Assembly (NCBI GenBank): GCA_000411415.1
Contig: KE150450.1
Location: 1,256,498 to 1,289,359 of the forward strand
Direction: 5' to 3'
Source of the DNA: Actinomyces sp. HPA0247
Lineage (GTDB): Bacteria; Actinomycetota; Actinomycetes; Actinomycetales; Actinomycetaceae
Length of the DNA: 32,862 nucleotides
The position numbers and the translations under genes are program-made. Positions 22,698-30,162 of the stretch are shown piece after piece. Below the pieces are notes generated by a model that had not been told where the DNA came from, searched no databases, and saw nothing but the letters and a program-made list of their open reading frames with translations. Position 1 is the stretch's first letter. Each line of letters opens with the position of its first letter.

Positions 22698-23438
22698 TTA
22701 GTACGGTCCGCTGTCGACGACCGCCCACGTTCCATCGTCCTGCAGCCGCAGGAAGACGACTTCGCGCTTGTTCACGGGTTCCAGTGAGTTGTCCGAGTAG
22801 TTGCGCTGGTAGTAGACGTTCCCGTACCAGCGCGTCGGGTCAGTGTTCGGCTGCTGCCCATGGTTGTTGCTGCCCGTGATGGTGACGGTCGTGTGGGCGC
22901 GGTTGGCCAGGAGTGGAAGGAATTCGCCCTGGCCGTGCTGCTGGTCGGGCGTCTTCGTGTGGCTGCTCGCTCGTTCAGGCACTTCGTACACGCTCGCGCG
23001 GATGGATGCATAGGCGTTGGATTTATCGCGCGATGCATCCCACGTGTTAAGCGTGATGACGTAGGCTCTGGCGACGGCCTCGGGATCGGTGCGGTCCACC
23101 TCGCGCGGGTCTGGCAGGAGGTCGGGGAGCCACTGGACCGACGCGGGGTGCAGGCATGTGCCGATGGGCGTGGGGGAGCCGTCCTCGCACGCAGGCGTGG
23201 TCGGTGTTGCTTCGGTCGGTGTCGGGGTGGCTGTGGAGGCTCCAGATTCTTGGGTTGGGGCCTGGTCCGAGGAGGATTGCGCGGGCGATTGTGCGGACTG
23301 TGCCTGGCTATCTGCGCTGGGTTGGCGTGACCCGCAGGCTGTACCCGTGATCGTGAGGGTAAGGACCGCTACTGAAGCGATGCCGATGAGGGTGCGTCGT
23401 GGATACCTGCGGGTATGAGTCTGTTCTTCTGAGCCCAT
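22698..23438 (-). CDS. Putative lipoprotein of unknown function
   Basis: A 246-residue protein I do not recognise. A basic N-terminus (TRRYPRRT) and a hydrophobic segment (about 17-32) end in GTAC, a possible but imperfect lipobox (Gly at -3 where Leu is usual), Cys35. A long Ser/Gln/Pro/Thr linker (about 38-82) follows, typical of surface lipoproteins. The C-terminal domain contains EAVARAYVITLNTWDASRD and ends with EVVFLRLQDDGTWAVVDSG, suggestive of an NTF2-like fold, but that is a guess. The start is supported by GGGGAG five bases before ATG 23438. It is a single gene between a terminator and a divergent region. Confidence 0.7.
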   Translation of the reverse strand: MGSEEQTHTRRYPRRTLIGIASVAVLTLTITGTACGSRQPSADSQAQSAQSPAQSSSDQAPTQESGASTATPTPTEATPTTPACEDGSPTPIGTCLHPASVQWLPDLLPDPREVDRTDPEAVARAYVITLNTWDASRDKSNAYASIRASVYEVPERASSHTKTPDQQHGQGEFLPLLANRAHTTVTITGSNNHGQQPNTDPTRWYGNVYYQRNYSDNSLEPVNKREVVFLRLQDDGTWAVVDSGPY

Positions 23439-23602
23439 GCATGCTCCCCTTCAGTGTGTATGTGTCGAGGTTCGTTGCGCGTGTTCTGTGTTGGATGCGT
23501 GAGTATTCTCCACCATTGCTGTTCGCCGCGGCGCTGGTCATCGTATCGGATTGTGTGAGGGTGTCGCGCGGGCTCGTCTCAGCGCATGTAACACCTGGTG
23601 CG

Positions 23603-23680
23603 ACGAGGCCAGGGCCACCATTTACGACAGAGTTCCCTTGCGCAAATGGGTGCTATGAGCGCGGCCTGCCCGGGCCTCGT
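23603..23680. other. Structured RNA candidate: nested hairpins in a divergent intergenic region
   Basis: Outer arms ACGAGGCCAGGGC (23603-23615) and GCCCGGGCCTCGT (23668-23680) pair 12 of 13. Inside, CACCATTT-A-CG pairs with CG-C-AAAT-G-GGTG to form a second helix of about ten pairs. The flanking genes diverge, so neither needs a terminator here. It lies about 150 bases before the reductase-nuo operon. It may be a leader attenuator, a small RNA, or a relic terminator. The rest of the gap 23439-23828 has no supportable gene. Confidence 0.5.
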
Positions 23681-23730
23681 TCGTTGAAACTCCAAGGAAA
23701 AGTGCGCTCGGTCGCCGAGGTGAGGGTGAC

Positions 23731-23774
23731 CTAGCTAGGCTTTCTTGCGGAATGAAGTGATGTGCACGCTTCAT
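23731..23774. promoter_or_regulatory. Palindromes upstream of the reductase-nuo operon
   Basis: CTAGCTAG (23731-23738) is a perfect palindrome. ATGAAG (23752-23757) pairs with CTTCAT (23769-23774), with TG/CA continuing inwards. GTGCA/TGCAC also flank this stretch. These are candidate control sites; no clear promoter boxes could be assigned. Confidence 0.3.
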
Positions 23775-23828
23775 CCACCTTGCACACTCGCGCGGATGCA
23801 CCCGCGCACCACATGACGGAGGAATGCC

Positions 23829-25109
23829 GTGGCATCCACCATGCCTAGCGACATGAGCGCTGACGTTGTCGTCGTCGGCGCAGGCCCGGGCGGGTCCTCC
23901 ACCGCCTACCACCTGGCCAGAGCCGGCCTCGACGTCATCCTCCTGGAGAAAAGCCCCTTCCCGCGCGACAAAATCTGCGGCGACGGGCTCACCCCGGCCG
24001 CCGTCCACGAACTCATCGCCATGGGCGTGGACACCACCGGCTGGATGCGAAACCGCGGCCTCACCGTCATCGGCGGCGGCCACACCGTCCACATGGACTG
24101 GCCCGACCAGAAGTCCCTGCCCGGCTACGGCATGACCCGAGCCCGCATGGACCTCGACCATGCGCTCGCCCAGCGCGCCGTCGAAGCGGGCGCGCGCCTC
24201 TACGAGGGCGTCACCGTCACGGGAGCCATCCAGGATGGCTCCGGACGCGTCGTCGGCGTGAGTGCAAAGAGTGGCCGCGGCAAGAACACCACCACCACCA
24301 CGGTGCGCGCCTCCATCGTCGTCGACGCCGGGGGAGTGGCAGCCCGACTGGCCACCAGCCTGGGCCTCGAAAAGAAGATGAACCGCCCCATGGGCGTGGC
24401 CGCACGCGCCTACTTCCACAGCCCCCGCGGCGACGAGGAATGGATGGAATCCCACCTCGAACTGTGGAGCGGCACCCCCGGCGCCTCCGACCTGCTGCCC
24501 GGCTACGGCTGGATCTTCCCCATGGGTGACGGCATCGTCAACGTCGGACTGGGCTCCGTCGCCTCGCGCGCCGGCGCCACGAACCTGCCCTACCGCGAGG
24601 TCTTCAAGACCTGGACCGCGAACCTGCCCGGGGAATGGGGCTTCACCCCCGAGAACCAGATCGGTGCGCTTCGCTCCGCCGCCCTGCCCATGAGCTTCAA
24701 CCGCAAGCCTCACTACACCCAGGGCCTCGTCCTCGTCGGCGACGCCGGCGGCATGGTTTCCCCCTACAACGGCGAAGGCATCGCCCCGGCCATGAAGGCC
24801 GGACGCTACGCCGCCTCGTGCATCGCCCAGGCCCTGGCCCGCTCGCACCGCGCCGGCATCGACCGTGCCATGAGCGAATACCCCCACATGCTCCGCGACG
24901 AATACGGCGGCTACTACCAGCTGGGCCGCATCTTCGTCGCGCTCATCGAAAACCCGACGATCATGCGCACCTGCACGAACGTCGGGCTGCCCATTGCGCG
25001 CCTCATGACGCTCGTCCACAAACTCCTGTCGGACGGGTACGAGAGGACCGGGGGCGACTTCGACGACCAACTCATCACAATGCTGACCAAGGTGGTGCGC
25101 CCCGCATGA
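23829..25109 (+). CDS. Geranylgeranyl reductase family flavoprotein, candidate menaquinone reductase MenJ
   Basis: An FAD-dependent reductase of isoprenoid double bonds, 426 residues. It starts at a GTG (23829) with GGAGG six bases upstream. The Rossmann FAD motif is VVVVGAGPGGSSTAYHLA near residue 12, followed by LEKSPFPRDKICGDGLTP, the family signature. The second FAD motif GLVLVGDAGGMVSPYNGEGI lies near residue 300. The C-terminal helix-rich part is typical. In mycobacteria the homologue MenJ saturates one isoprene unit of menaquinone. Placement directly ahead of nuo and near the men genes suggests the same role here, although other prenyl substrates cannot be excluded. Confidence 0.88.
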   Translation: MASTMPSDMSADVVVVGAGPGGSSTAYHLARAGLDVILLEKSPFPRDKICGDGLTPAAVHELIAMGVDTTGWMRNRGLTVIGGGHTVHMDWPDQKSLPGYGMTRARMDLDHALAQRAVEAGARLYEGVTVTGAIQDGSGRVVGVSAKSGRGKNTTTTTVRASIVVDAGGVAARLATSLGLEKKMNRPMGVAARAYFHSPRGDEEWMESHLELWSGTPGASDLLPGYGWIFPMGDGIVNVGLGSVASRAGATNLPYREVFKTWTANLPGEWGFTPENQIGALRSAALPMSFNRKPHYTQGLVLVGDAGGMVSPYNGEGIAPAMKAGRYAASCIAQALARSHRAGIDRAMSEYPHMLRDEYGGYYQLGRIFVALIENPTIMRTCTNVGLPIARLMTLVHKLLSDGYERTGGDFDDQLITMLTKVVRPA

Positions 25110-25137
25110 CCACCACCACCGATAACCGGGAGGAACG

Positions 25138-25497
25138 ATGACGAATCCCTACGTGCCGCTGCTCATCATGTCGGCAGCTGCCCTCGTACTAGCCTTCGGA
25201 GGCCTGGGCGCCTCCGCGATCTTGGGCCCCACCAAGAAGTCCACAACCAAGGCCGACAACTACGAGTGCGGTATCCAGCCGACTAGCGCTCACCTCACCG
25301 AGGGTCGATTCCCGGTGCGCTACTACCTGGTCGCCATGACGTTCATCATCTTCGACATCGAAGTTGTGTTCATGTACCCGTGGGCCGTCAGCTTCAACCA
25401 GCTGGGCCTGTTCGGACTGGTCGTCATGATGAGCTTCCTGGTCACCCTCTGCGTCCCCTACGCCTACGAATGGCGACGCGGCGGCCTGGATTACTGA
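25138..25497 (+). CDS. nuoA: NADH-quinone oxidoreductase subunit A
   Basis: A small membrane subunit of complex I, 119 residues with three hydrophobic helices (about 4-28, 60-80, 87-110). Family motifs are DNYECGIQP (the Cys loop near the quinone channel), FPVRYYLVAMTFIIFDIEVVFMYPWA and YEWRRGGLDY at the end. GGGAGG precedes ATG 25138 by five bases. It is 28 bases after the reductase gene, which it probably follows in one operon. Confidence 0.96.
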   Translation: MTNPYVPLLIMSAAALVLAFGGLGASAILGPTKKSTTKADNYECGIQPTSAHLTEGRFPVRYYLVAMTFIIFDIEVVFMYPWAVSFNQLGLFGLVVMMSFLVTLCVPYAYEWRRGGLDY

Positions 25498-25519
25498 GAT
25501 ATAAGTAAGGAACAGACAA

Positions 25520-26074
25520 GTGGGACTTGAAGAATCCTTGCCCGCGGGCATCGCGCTCACCAGCGTCGAAAAGGTCCTCGGGCTCGCACGCAAGTACAGC
25601 CAGTGGCCCGTCACCATGGGTCTGGCGTGCTGCGCCATCGAAATGATGGCCGCCGGTACCCCCCGTTTCGACATGGCGCGCTTCGGCCTCGAGGTCTTCC
25701 GCGCCTCGCCGCGTCACTCCGACATGATGATCGTGTCGGGCCGCGTGTCGCACAAGATGGCCCCCATCATCCGCCGCGTCTACGACTCGATGCCCGAACC
25801 CAAGTGGGTCATCTCCATGGGCGCGTGCGCATCCTCCGGTGGCGTCTTCAACAACTACGCGATCGTCCAGGGCTGCGACCACATCGTCCCCGTCGACGTC
25901 TACCTGCCCGGATGCCCGCCCCGCCCCGAGGCGCTCATCCACGCGGTCCTCGTCCTGCGTGAGCAGATCGGCAAGGAACCCCTCGGCGTTCACCGCCGCG
26001 AGATCGCGCGTCGCGCCGAGCAGGCCGCCCTCGAGGCGACCCCCACCCACCAGATGAAGGGACTCCTCGCATGA
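25520..26074 (+). CDS. nuoB: NADH-quinone oxidoreductase subunit B (N2 cluster)
   Basis: Carries the terminal 4Fe-4S cluster N2 that passes electrons to menaquinone. It is 184 residues from a GTG start (25520, AAGGAA upstream). The tandem cysteines C37-C38 ([10 protein letters not shown]), the Cys in [10 protein letters not shown] and that in LPGCPPRPE are the four ligands. [11 protein letters not shown] and the [10 protein letters not shown] loop are canonical. The C-terminal tail ([15 protein letters not shown]) is charged. It overlaps nuoC by ATGA. Confidence 0.97.
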   Translation: MGLEESLPAGIALTSVEKVLGLARKYSQWPVTMGLACCAIEMMAAGTPRFDMARFGLEVFRASPRHSDMMIVSGRVSHKMAPIIRRVYDSMPEPKWVISMGACASSGGVFNNYAIVQGCDHIVPVDVYLPGCPPRPEALIHAVLVLREQIGKEPLGVHRREIARRAEQAALEATPTHQMKGLLA

Positions 26075-26808
26075 GCGACCTTTCCACCCCCGAGGAAAAC
26101 GCGCCCGCCGAGGTCGCCCCGGCCTCGTCCCAGCGCGGATTCGCCCTCCCCGAGCCCATCGCCCACCGCGAGGGCCTCTTCGGCGCGGGCACTGACTCCT
26201 CCACCTCCGGCTTCGCCGGCCTCGTGACCGATTCCTTCCTGCCCGGCGAGGCCTCCCGCCCCTACGGCGGCTGGTTCGACCAGGTCGTTGATGTCCTCGA
26301 AGAGCTCATCGTCGCCGATGGCCTGAAGGTTTCCGACGTCATCGAAAAGGTCACCATCGACCGCGGACAGCTCGGCATCTTCATCGCCCGCGAGCACATC
26401 GCGCGCGTCGCCAAGTACCTGCGCGACGACGCCGACCTGCGTTTCGAGCTGTGCCTGGGCACCAACGGCGCGCACTACCCCCTCGATAAGGGCCGCGAGC
26501 TGCACGCCATCTACCCCCTGTACTCGATCACGTACAACCGCATGATCCGCCTCGAGGTCACGTGCCCCGACGAGGACCCCCGCATCCCCTCCATCGTCTC
26601 CGTCTATCCCGGAAACGACTGGCAGGAGCGCGAAACCTGGGACCTCATCGGCATCGTCTTCACCGGGCACCCCTCGCTGACGCGCACCGCGATGCCCGAT
26701 GACTGGGTCGGACACCCCCAGCGCAAGGACTACCCGCTGGGCGGCATCCCCGTCGAGTTCAAGGGCGCCGTCAACGCTTCCGCCGACGTTCGTAGGAGTG
26801 TGAACTGA
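26071..26808 (+). CDS. nuoC: NADH-quinone oxidoreductase subunit C
   Basis: A peripheral-arm subunit of complex I, 245 residues. The first 60 are an Ala/Glu/Pro-rich extension; the conserved 30-kDa domain includes [35 protein letters not shown], the signature [23 protein letters not shown] and [14 protein letters not shown] at the C-terminus. It is separate from nuoD, unlike the fused form of E. coli. The ATG overlaps nuoB and the stop shares one base with the nuoD start (TGATG). Confidence 0.96.
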   Translation: MSDLSTPEENAPAEVAPASSQRGFALPEPIAHREGLFGAGTDSSTSGFAGLVTDSFLPGEASRPYGGWFDQVVDVLEELIVADGLKVSDVIEKVTIDRGQLGIFIAREHIARVAKYLRDDADLRFELCLGTNGAHYPLDKGRELHAIYPLYSITYNRMIRLEVTCPDEDPRIPSIVSVYPGNDWQERETWDLIGIVFTGHPSLTRTAMPDDWVGHPQRKDYPLGGIPVEFKGAVNASADVRRSVN

Positions 26809-28154
26809 TGACCACCGCTTTCCACGCGCCCGCCGGCGCGACCGACCTGCCCATCGAGGACATCCCCGAGGTTCTCACCCAGGGCGGCGACTGGGACGAC
26901 GTCCTGCACGAGATCGAGGCCATCACCTCCGAGCGCATCGTCGTCAACCTCGGCCCGGTCCACCCCGCGACCCACGGCGTTCTGCGCCTCATCCTCGAGC
27001 TTGACGGCGAGAAGGTCCGCGAGACCCGCATCGACACCGGCTACCTGCACACCGGCATCGAGAAGAACATGGAGTACCGCACGTGGGCTCAGGGCGTCGC
27101 ATACTGCACGCGCATGGACTACGTGGCTCCCTTCTTCCAGGAAGCCGCCTACTGCCTCGGCGTCGAGAAGCTCCTCGGCATCGAAGAGGACATCCCCGAG
27201 CGCGCCTCCCTCATCCGCATCCTCATGATGGAGCTGTGCCGCATCGCCTCGCACCTGGTCGCCATCGGCTCGACCGGTAACGAAATGGGTGCCACCACGA
27301 TCATGACGATCGGCTTCCGTGGCCGCGAGGAGATCCTGCGTATCTTCGAGCGCATCACCGGCCTGCGCATGAACCACGAGTACATCCGCCCCGGTGGCGT
27401 CGTGCAGGACATCGGCGAGGGCACCACGGACTACATCCGTGACCGCCTGCGCCGCTGCCGTAAGGACATCGGCGAACTCCAGGACATCCTCGTGGAGAAC
27501 CCGATCTTCAAGAAGCGTCTGTGCGACGTGGCCGTCATGCCGCTGAGTGGCCTCATGGCCCTCGGCTCGACCGGCCCCGGCGTGCGCGCCGCCGGCCTGC
27601 CCCTGGACCTGCGCAAGAGCCAGCCCTACTGCGGCTACGAGAACTTCGAGTTCGATATTCCCACCCGCGACAAGTCCGACGTCTACAACCGCACGATGGT
27701 TCGCTTCGACGAGTGCTACGAGTCCATGCGCATCATCTGGCAGGTGCTCGACAGGCTGGACCAGTGCGACGGCGCGCCCACCATGGTCGCCGACCCGGAG
27801 ATCGCCTGGCCCGCTCGCCTGGCGGTCGCCACGGACGGCCAGGGCAACTCGGCCGAGCACGTCCGCGAGATCATGGGGGAGTCCATGGAGTCCCTCATCC
27901 ACCACTTCAAGCTCGTCACGGAGGGCTTCCACGTGCCCGCCGGCCAGGTCTACCAGACCGTCGAGCACGCGAAGGGCATCCTGGGCGTTCACCTCGTCTC
28001 CGACGGTGGCACGCGCCCGTTCCGCGCGCACTTCCGCGACCCCTCCTTCGCCAACCTGCAAGCGCTGGCCATGATGACCGAAGGCGGCCAGCTGGCCGAC
28101 GTGGTCGTCGCACTGGCCGCTATCGACCCCGTTCTCGGAGGCGTTGACCGATGA
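26808..28154 (+). CDS. nuoD: NADH-quinone oxidoreductase subunit D
   Basis: A 49-kDa-type subunit that forms the quinone site with NuoB, 448 residues. The conserved start is [16 protein letters not shown], where the His lies by the quinone headgroup; [51 protein letters not shown] and the C-terminal [37 protein letters not shown] also fit. It overlaps nuoE by ATGA. The N-terminal 40 residues are a short extension ([20 protein letters not shown]) seen in actinobacteria. Confidence 0.97.
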   Translation: MTTAFHAPAGATDLPIEDIPEVLTQGGDWDDVLHEIEAITSERIVVNLGPVHPATHGVLRLILELDGEKVRETRIDTGYLHTGIEKNMEYRTWAQGVAYCTRMDYVAPFFQEAAYCLGVEKLLGIEEDIPERASLIRILMMELCRIASHLVAIGSTGNEMGATTIMTIGFRGREEILRIFERITGLRMNHEYIRPGGVVQDIGEGTTDYIRDRLRRCRKDIGELQDILVENPIFKKRLCDVAVMPLSGLMALGSTGPGVRAAGLPLDLRKSQPYCGYENFEFDIPTRDKSDVYNRTMVRFDECYESMRIIWQVLDRLDQCDGAPTMVADPEIAWPARLAVATDGQGNSAEHVREIMGESMESLIHHFKLVTEGFHVPAGQVYQTVEHAKGILGVHLVSDGGTRPFRAHFRDPSFANLQALAMMTEGGQLADVVVALAAIDPVLGGVDR

Positions 28155-28861
28155 GCTACACACCCGACACCCTGGCACGCCTGCAGGCGGACGCCGCGCA
28201 GATCATCGCCCGCTACCCGGACGGTCACTCGCGTTCCGCGCTGCTGCCGATGCTGCACCTGATCCAGTCCGTTGACGGCTACGTCAGCCCCGACGGCATC
28301 GACTTCATCGCCGCCACGCTGGACCTGCCTCGCGCAGAGATCAGCGCCGTCGCGACCTTCTACACGCAGTACAAGCGCCACCCCACCGGCGACTACCTGG
28401 TGGGCGTGTGCACGAACGCGCTGTGCGCCGTCATGGGCGGCGACGAGATCTGGGAAAAGGTCTCCAAGAAGGTCGGCGTCGGCAGCGATGAGACCAGCGA
28501 AGACGGAAAGATCACGCTCGAGCGCATCGAGTGCAACGCGGCGTGCGATTACGCGCCCGTCGTCATGGTCAACTGGGAATTCTTCGACAACCAGAGCCCT
28601 GAGTCGGCGCTGGCCATGATCGATGACATCCAGGCTGGTCGCGACATTCACCCGACGCGCGGTCCCGTCGTGGCCCCCACGTTCAAGGAGAACGAGCGCG
28701 TCCTGGCCGGCTTCCTGGATGGCCACGAGGACGAGGGCCCCTCTGCGGGCCGCTCCACGCTGCTGGGCCGAGAGATCGCAGCGGCGAAGGGCTGGACCGA
28801 GCCGGTCGCCGTGGAGGTCGCCGACGAGGCCGCTGACACGAAGGGAGAAGAGGCGAAGTGA
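28151..28861 (+). CDS. nuoE: NADH-quinone oxidoreductase subunit E (2Fe-2S)
   Basis: A thioredoxin-fold 2Fe-2S subunit of the NADH-input module, 236 residues. Ligands are C87 and C92 ([13 protein letters not shown]) and C128 and C132 ([13 protein letters not shown]). [13 protein letters not shown] precedes the first pair. The last 60 residues are a charged extension beyond the core of about 165, common in actinobacterial NuoE. It overlaps nuoD by ATGA; the stop overlaps the GTG of nuoF. Confidence 0.96.
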   Translation: MSYTPDTLARLQADAAQIIARYPDGHSRSALLPMLHLIQSVDGYVSPDGIDFIAATLDLPRAEISAVATFYTQYKRHPTGDYLVGVCTNALCAVMGGDEIWEKVSKKVGVGSDETSEDGKITLERIECNAACDYAPVVMVNWEFFDNQSPESALAMIDDIQAGRDIHPTRGPVVAPTFKENERVLAGFLDGHEDEGPSAGRSTLLGREIAAAKGWTEPVAVEVADEAADTKGEEAK

Positions 28862-30162
28862 GTACCGCATACGTTGCGCCCGGACCGCTGACCCCGATCC
28901 TCACCAACGGGTGGGGAGAGGATCGTTCCTGGACGCTGGACTCCTACCGGGCTCGCGGTGGCTACCAGGGCCTCGAAAAGGCCCGGACCATGGAACCCGC
29001 TGAGATCGTGCAGGTCGTGAAGGATTCCGGCCTGCGAGGCCGTGGTGGCGCAGGCTTCCCGACCGGCCTCAAGTGGTCCTTCCTGCCCCCGGCTGACGGC
29101 GGCCCCCGCTACCTCGTGGTGAATGCCGACGAGTCCGAACCGGGCACCTGCAAGGACATCCCGCTGATCATGGGCAACCCGCACGTCCTCATTGAGGGCA
29201 TCGCGATCACGTCGCGTGCGATCGGCTGCGACCACGCGTTCGTCTACCTGCGCGGCGAGGTCACCCACGTGTACCGTCGTCTGCTACAGGCCGTGCGCGA
29301 GGCGACCGAGTCCGGCGTGCTCGGCGACCTGCGCATTACCGCCCACGCGGGTGCTGGCGCCTACATCTGCGGTGAGGAGACGGCCCTGCTGGACTCCCTC
29401 GAGGGTCGTCGAGGCCACCCGCGCCTCAAGCCCCCGTTCCCCGCGGTCGCCGGTCTGTACGCCCGTCCCACGGTCGTCAACAACGTCGAGACCATCTCTC
29501 AGGTTGCGGGCATCTTCCGCAACTCCCCCGAGTGGTTCGCGTCCATGGGCACCGAAAAGTCCAAGGGCCACGGCATCTTCTCCGTGTCGGGTCACGTGAA
29601 CAACCCCGGCCAGTTCGAGGCCCCCTTCGGCATCACGATGCGCGAGCTCATCGAGATGGCGGGCGGCATCCGCGACGGCCACGAGCTGAAGTTCTGGACC
29701 CCCGGCGGTTCCTCCACCCCGATCTTCACCGAAGACGAGCTGGACACGCCCCTGGACTACGAGTCCGTGGGCGCTGCCGGTTCGATGCTGGGTACGCGCG
29801 CCCTGCAGGTGTTCGACGAGACGGTTTCGGTCGTTCGCGTCATCACCCGCTGGTCCGAGTTCTACCAGCACGAGTCCTGCGGTAAGTGCACGCCCTGTCG
29901 CGAAGGCACCTACTGGATGAAGCAAATCATGCTGCGTCTCGAGCGAGGCGAGGGCCGTCCCGGCGACGTCGACCTGCTCGACGAGATCGCACACAACATT
30001 GCGGGCCGTAGCTTCTGCCCGCTGGGCGACGCCGCAGCAACCCCGATCATGTCGGGCATCAAGCGCTTCCGCGACGAGTTCGAGGCCGGGCTGACCACGC
30101 CCGCCCGCGAGCTTTTCCCCTACGAGGCGTCCGCTAACTACGCGCGAGGAGGTGGCCGATGA
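28858..30162 (+). CDS. nuoF: NADH-quinone oxidoreductase subunit F (NADH/FMN site)
   Basis: Binds NADH and FMN and carries cluster N3, 434 residues. It starts at GTG 28858, which overlaps the nuoE stop. The NADH/FMN loop is GLRGRGGAGFPTGLKWSF; NADESEPGTCKD and GAGAYICGEETALLDSLEG follow; and the 4Fe-4S ligands are C341, C344 and C347 (SCGKCTPCREGTYW) with C387 (RSFCPLGDAA). Everything required for NADH oxidation is present, so this is a full complex I and not a truncated 11-subunit form. Confidence 0.97.
   Translation: MSTAYVAPGPLTPILTNGWGEDRSWTLDSYRARGGYQGLEKARTMEPAEIVQVVKDSGLRGRGGAGFPTGLKWSFLPPADGGPRYLVVNADESEPGTCKDIPLIMGNPHVLIEGIAITSRAIGCDHAFVYLRGEVTHVYRRLLQAVREATESGVLGDLRITAHAGAGAYICGEETALLDSLEGRRGHPRLKPPFPAVAGLYARPTVVNNVETISQVAGIFRNSPEWFASMGTEKSKGHGIFSVSGHVNNPGQFEAPFGITMRELIEMAGGIRDGHELKFWTPGGSSTPIFTEDELDTPLDYESVGAAGSMLGTRALQVFDETVSVVRVITRWSEFYQHESCGKCTPCREGTYWMKQIMLRLERGEGRPGDVDLLDEIAHNIAGRSFCPLGDAAATPIMSGIKRFRDEFEAGLTTPARELFPYEASANYARGGGR

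Noticed and set aside
22513-22701. 62-residue plus-strand open frame
   Set aside because: It reads through a strong terminator hairpin and has no ribosome site or motif.
23399-23734. 111-residue plus-strand open frame with a hydrophobic stretch
   Set aside because: It overlaps the start of the lipoprotein gene and the long hairpin, has no good ribosome site, and the hydrophobic part is short. A small membrane peptide is not excluded but cannot be supported.
26730-28178. 482-residue open frame antisense to nuoD
   Set aside because: Shadow of a confidently identified gene.
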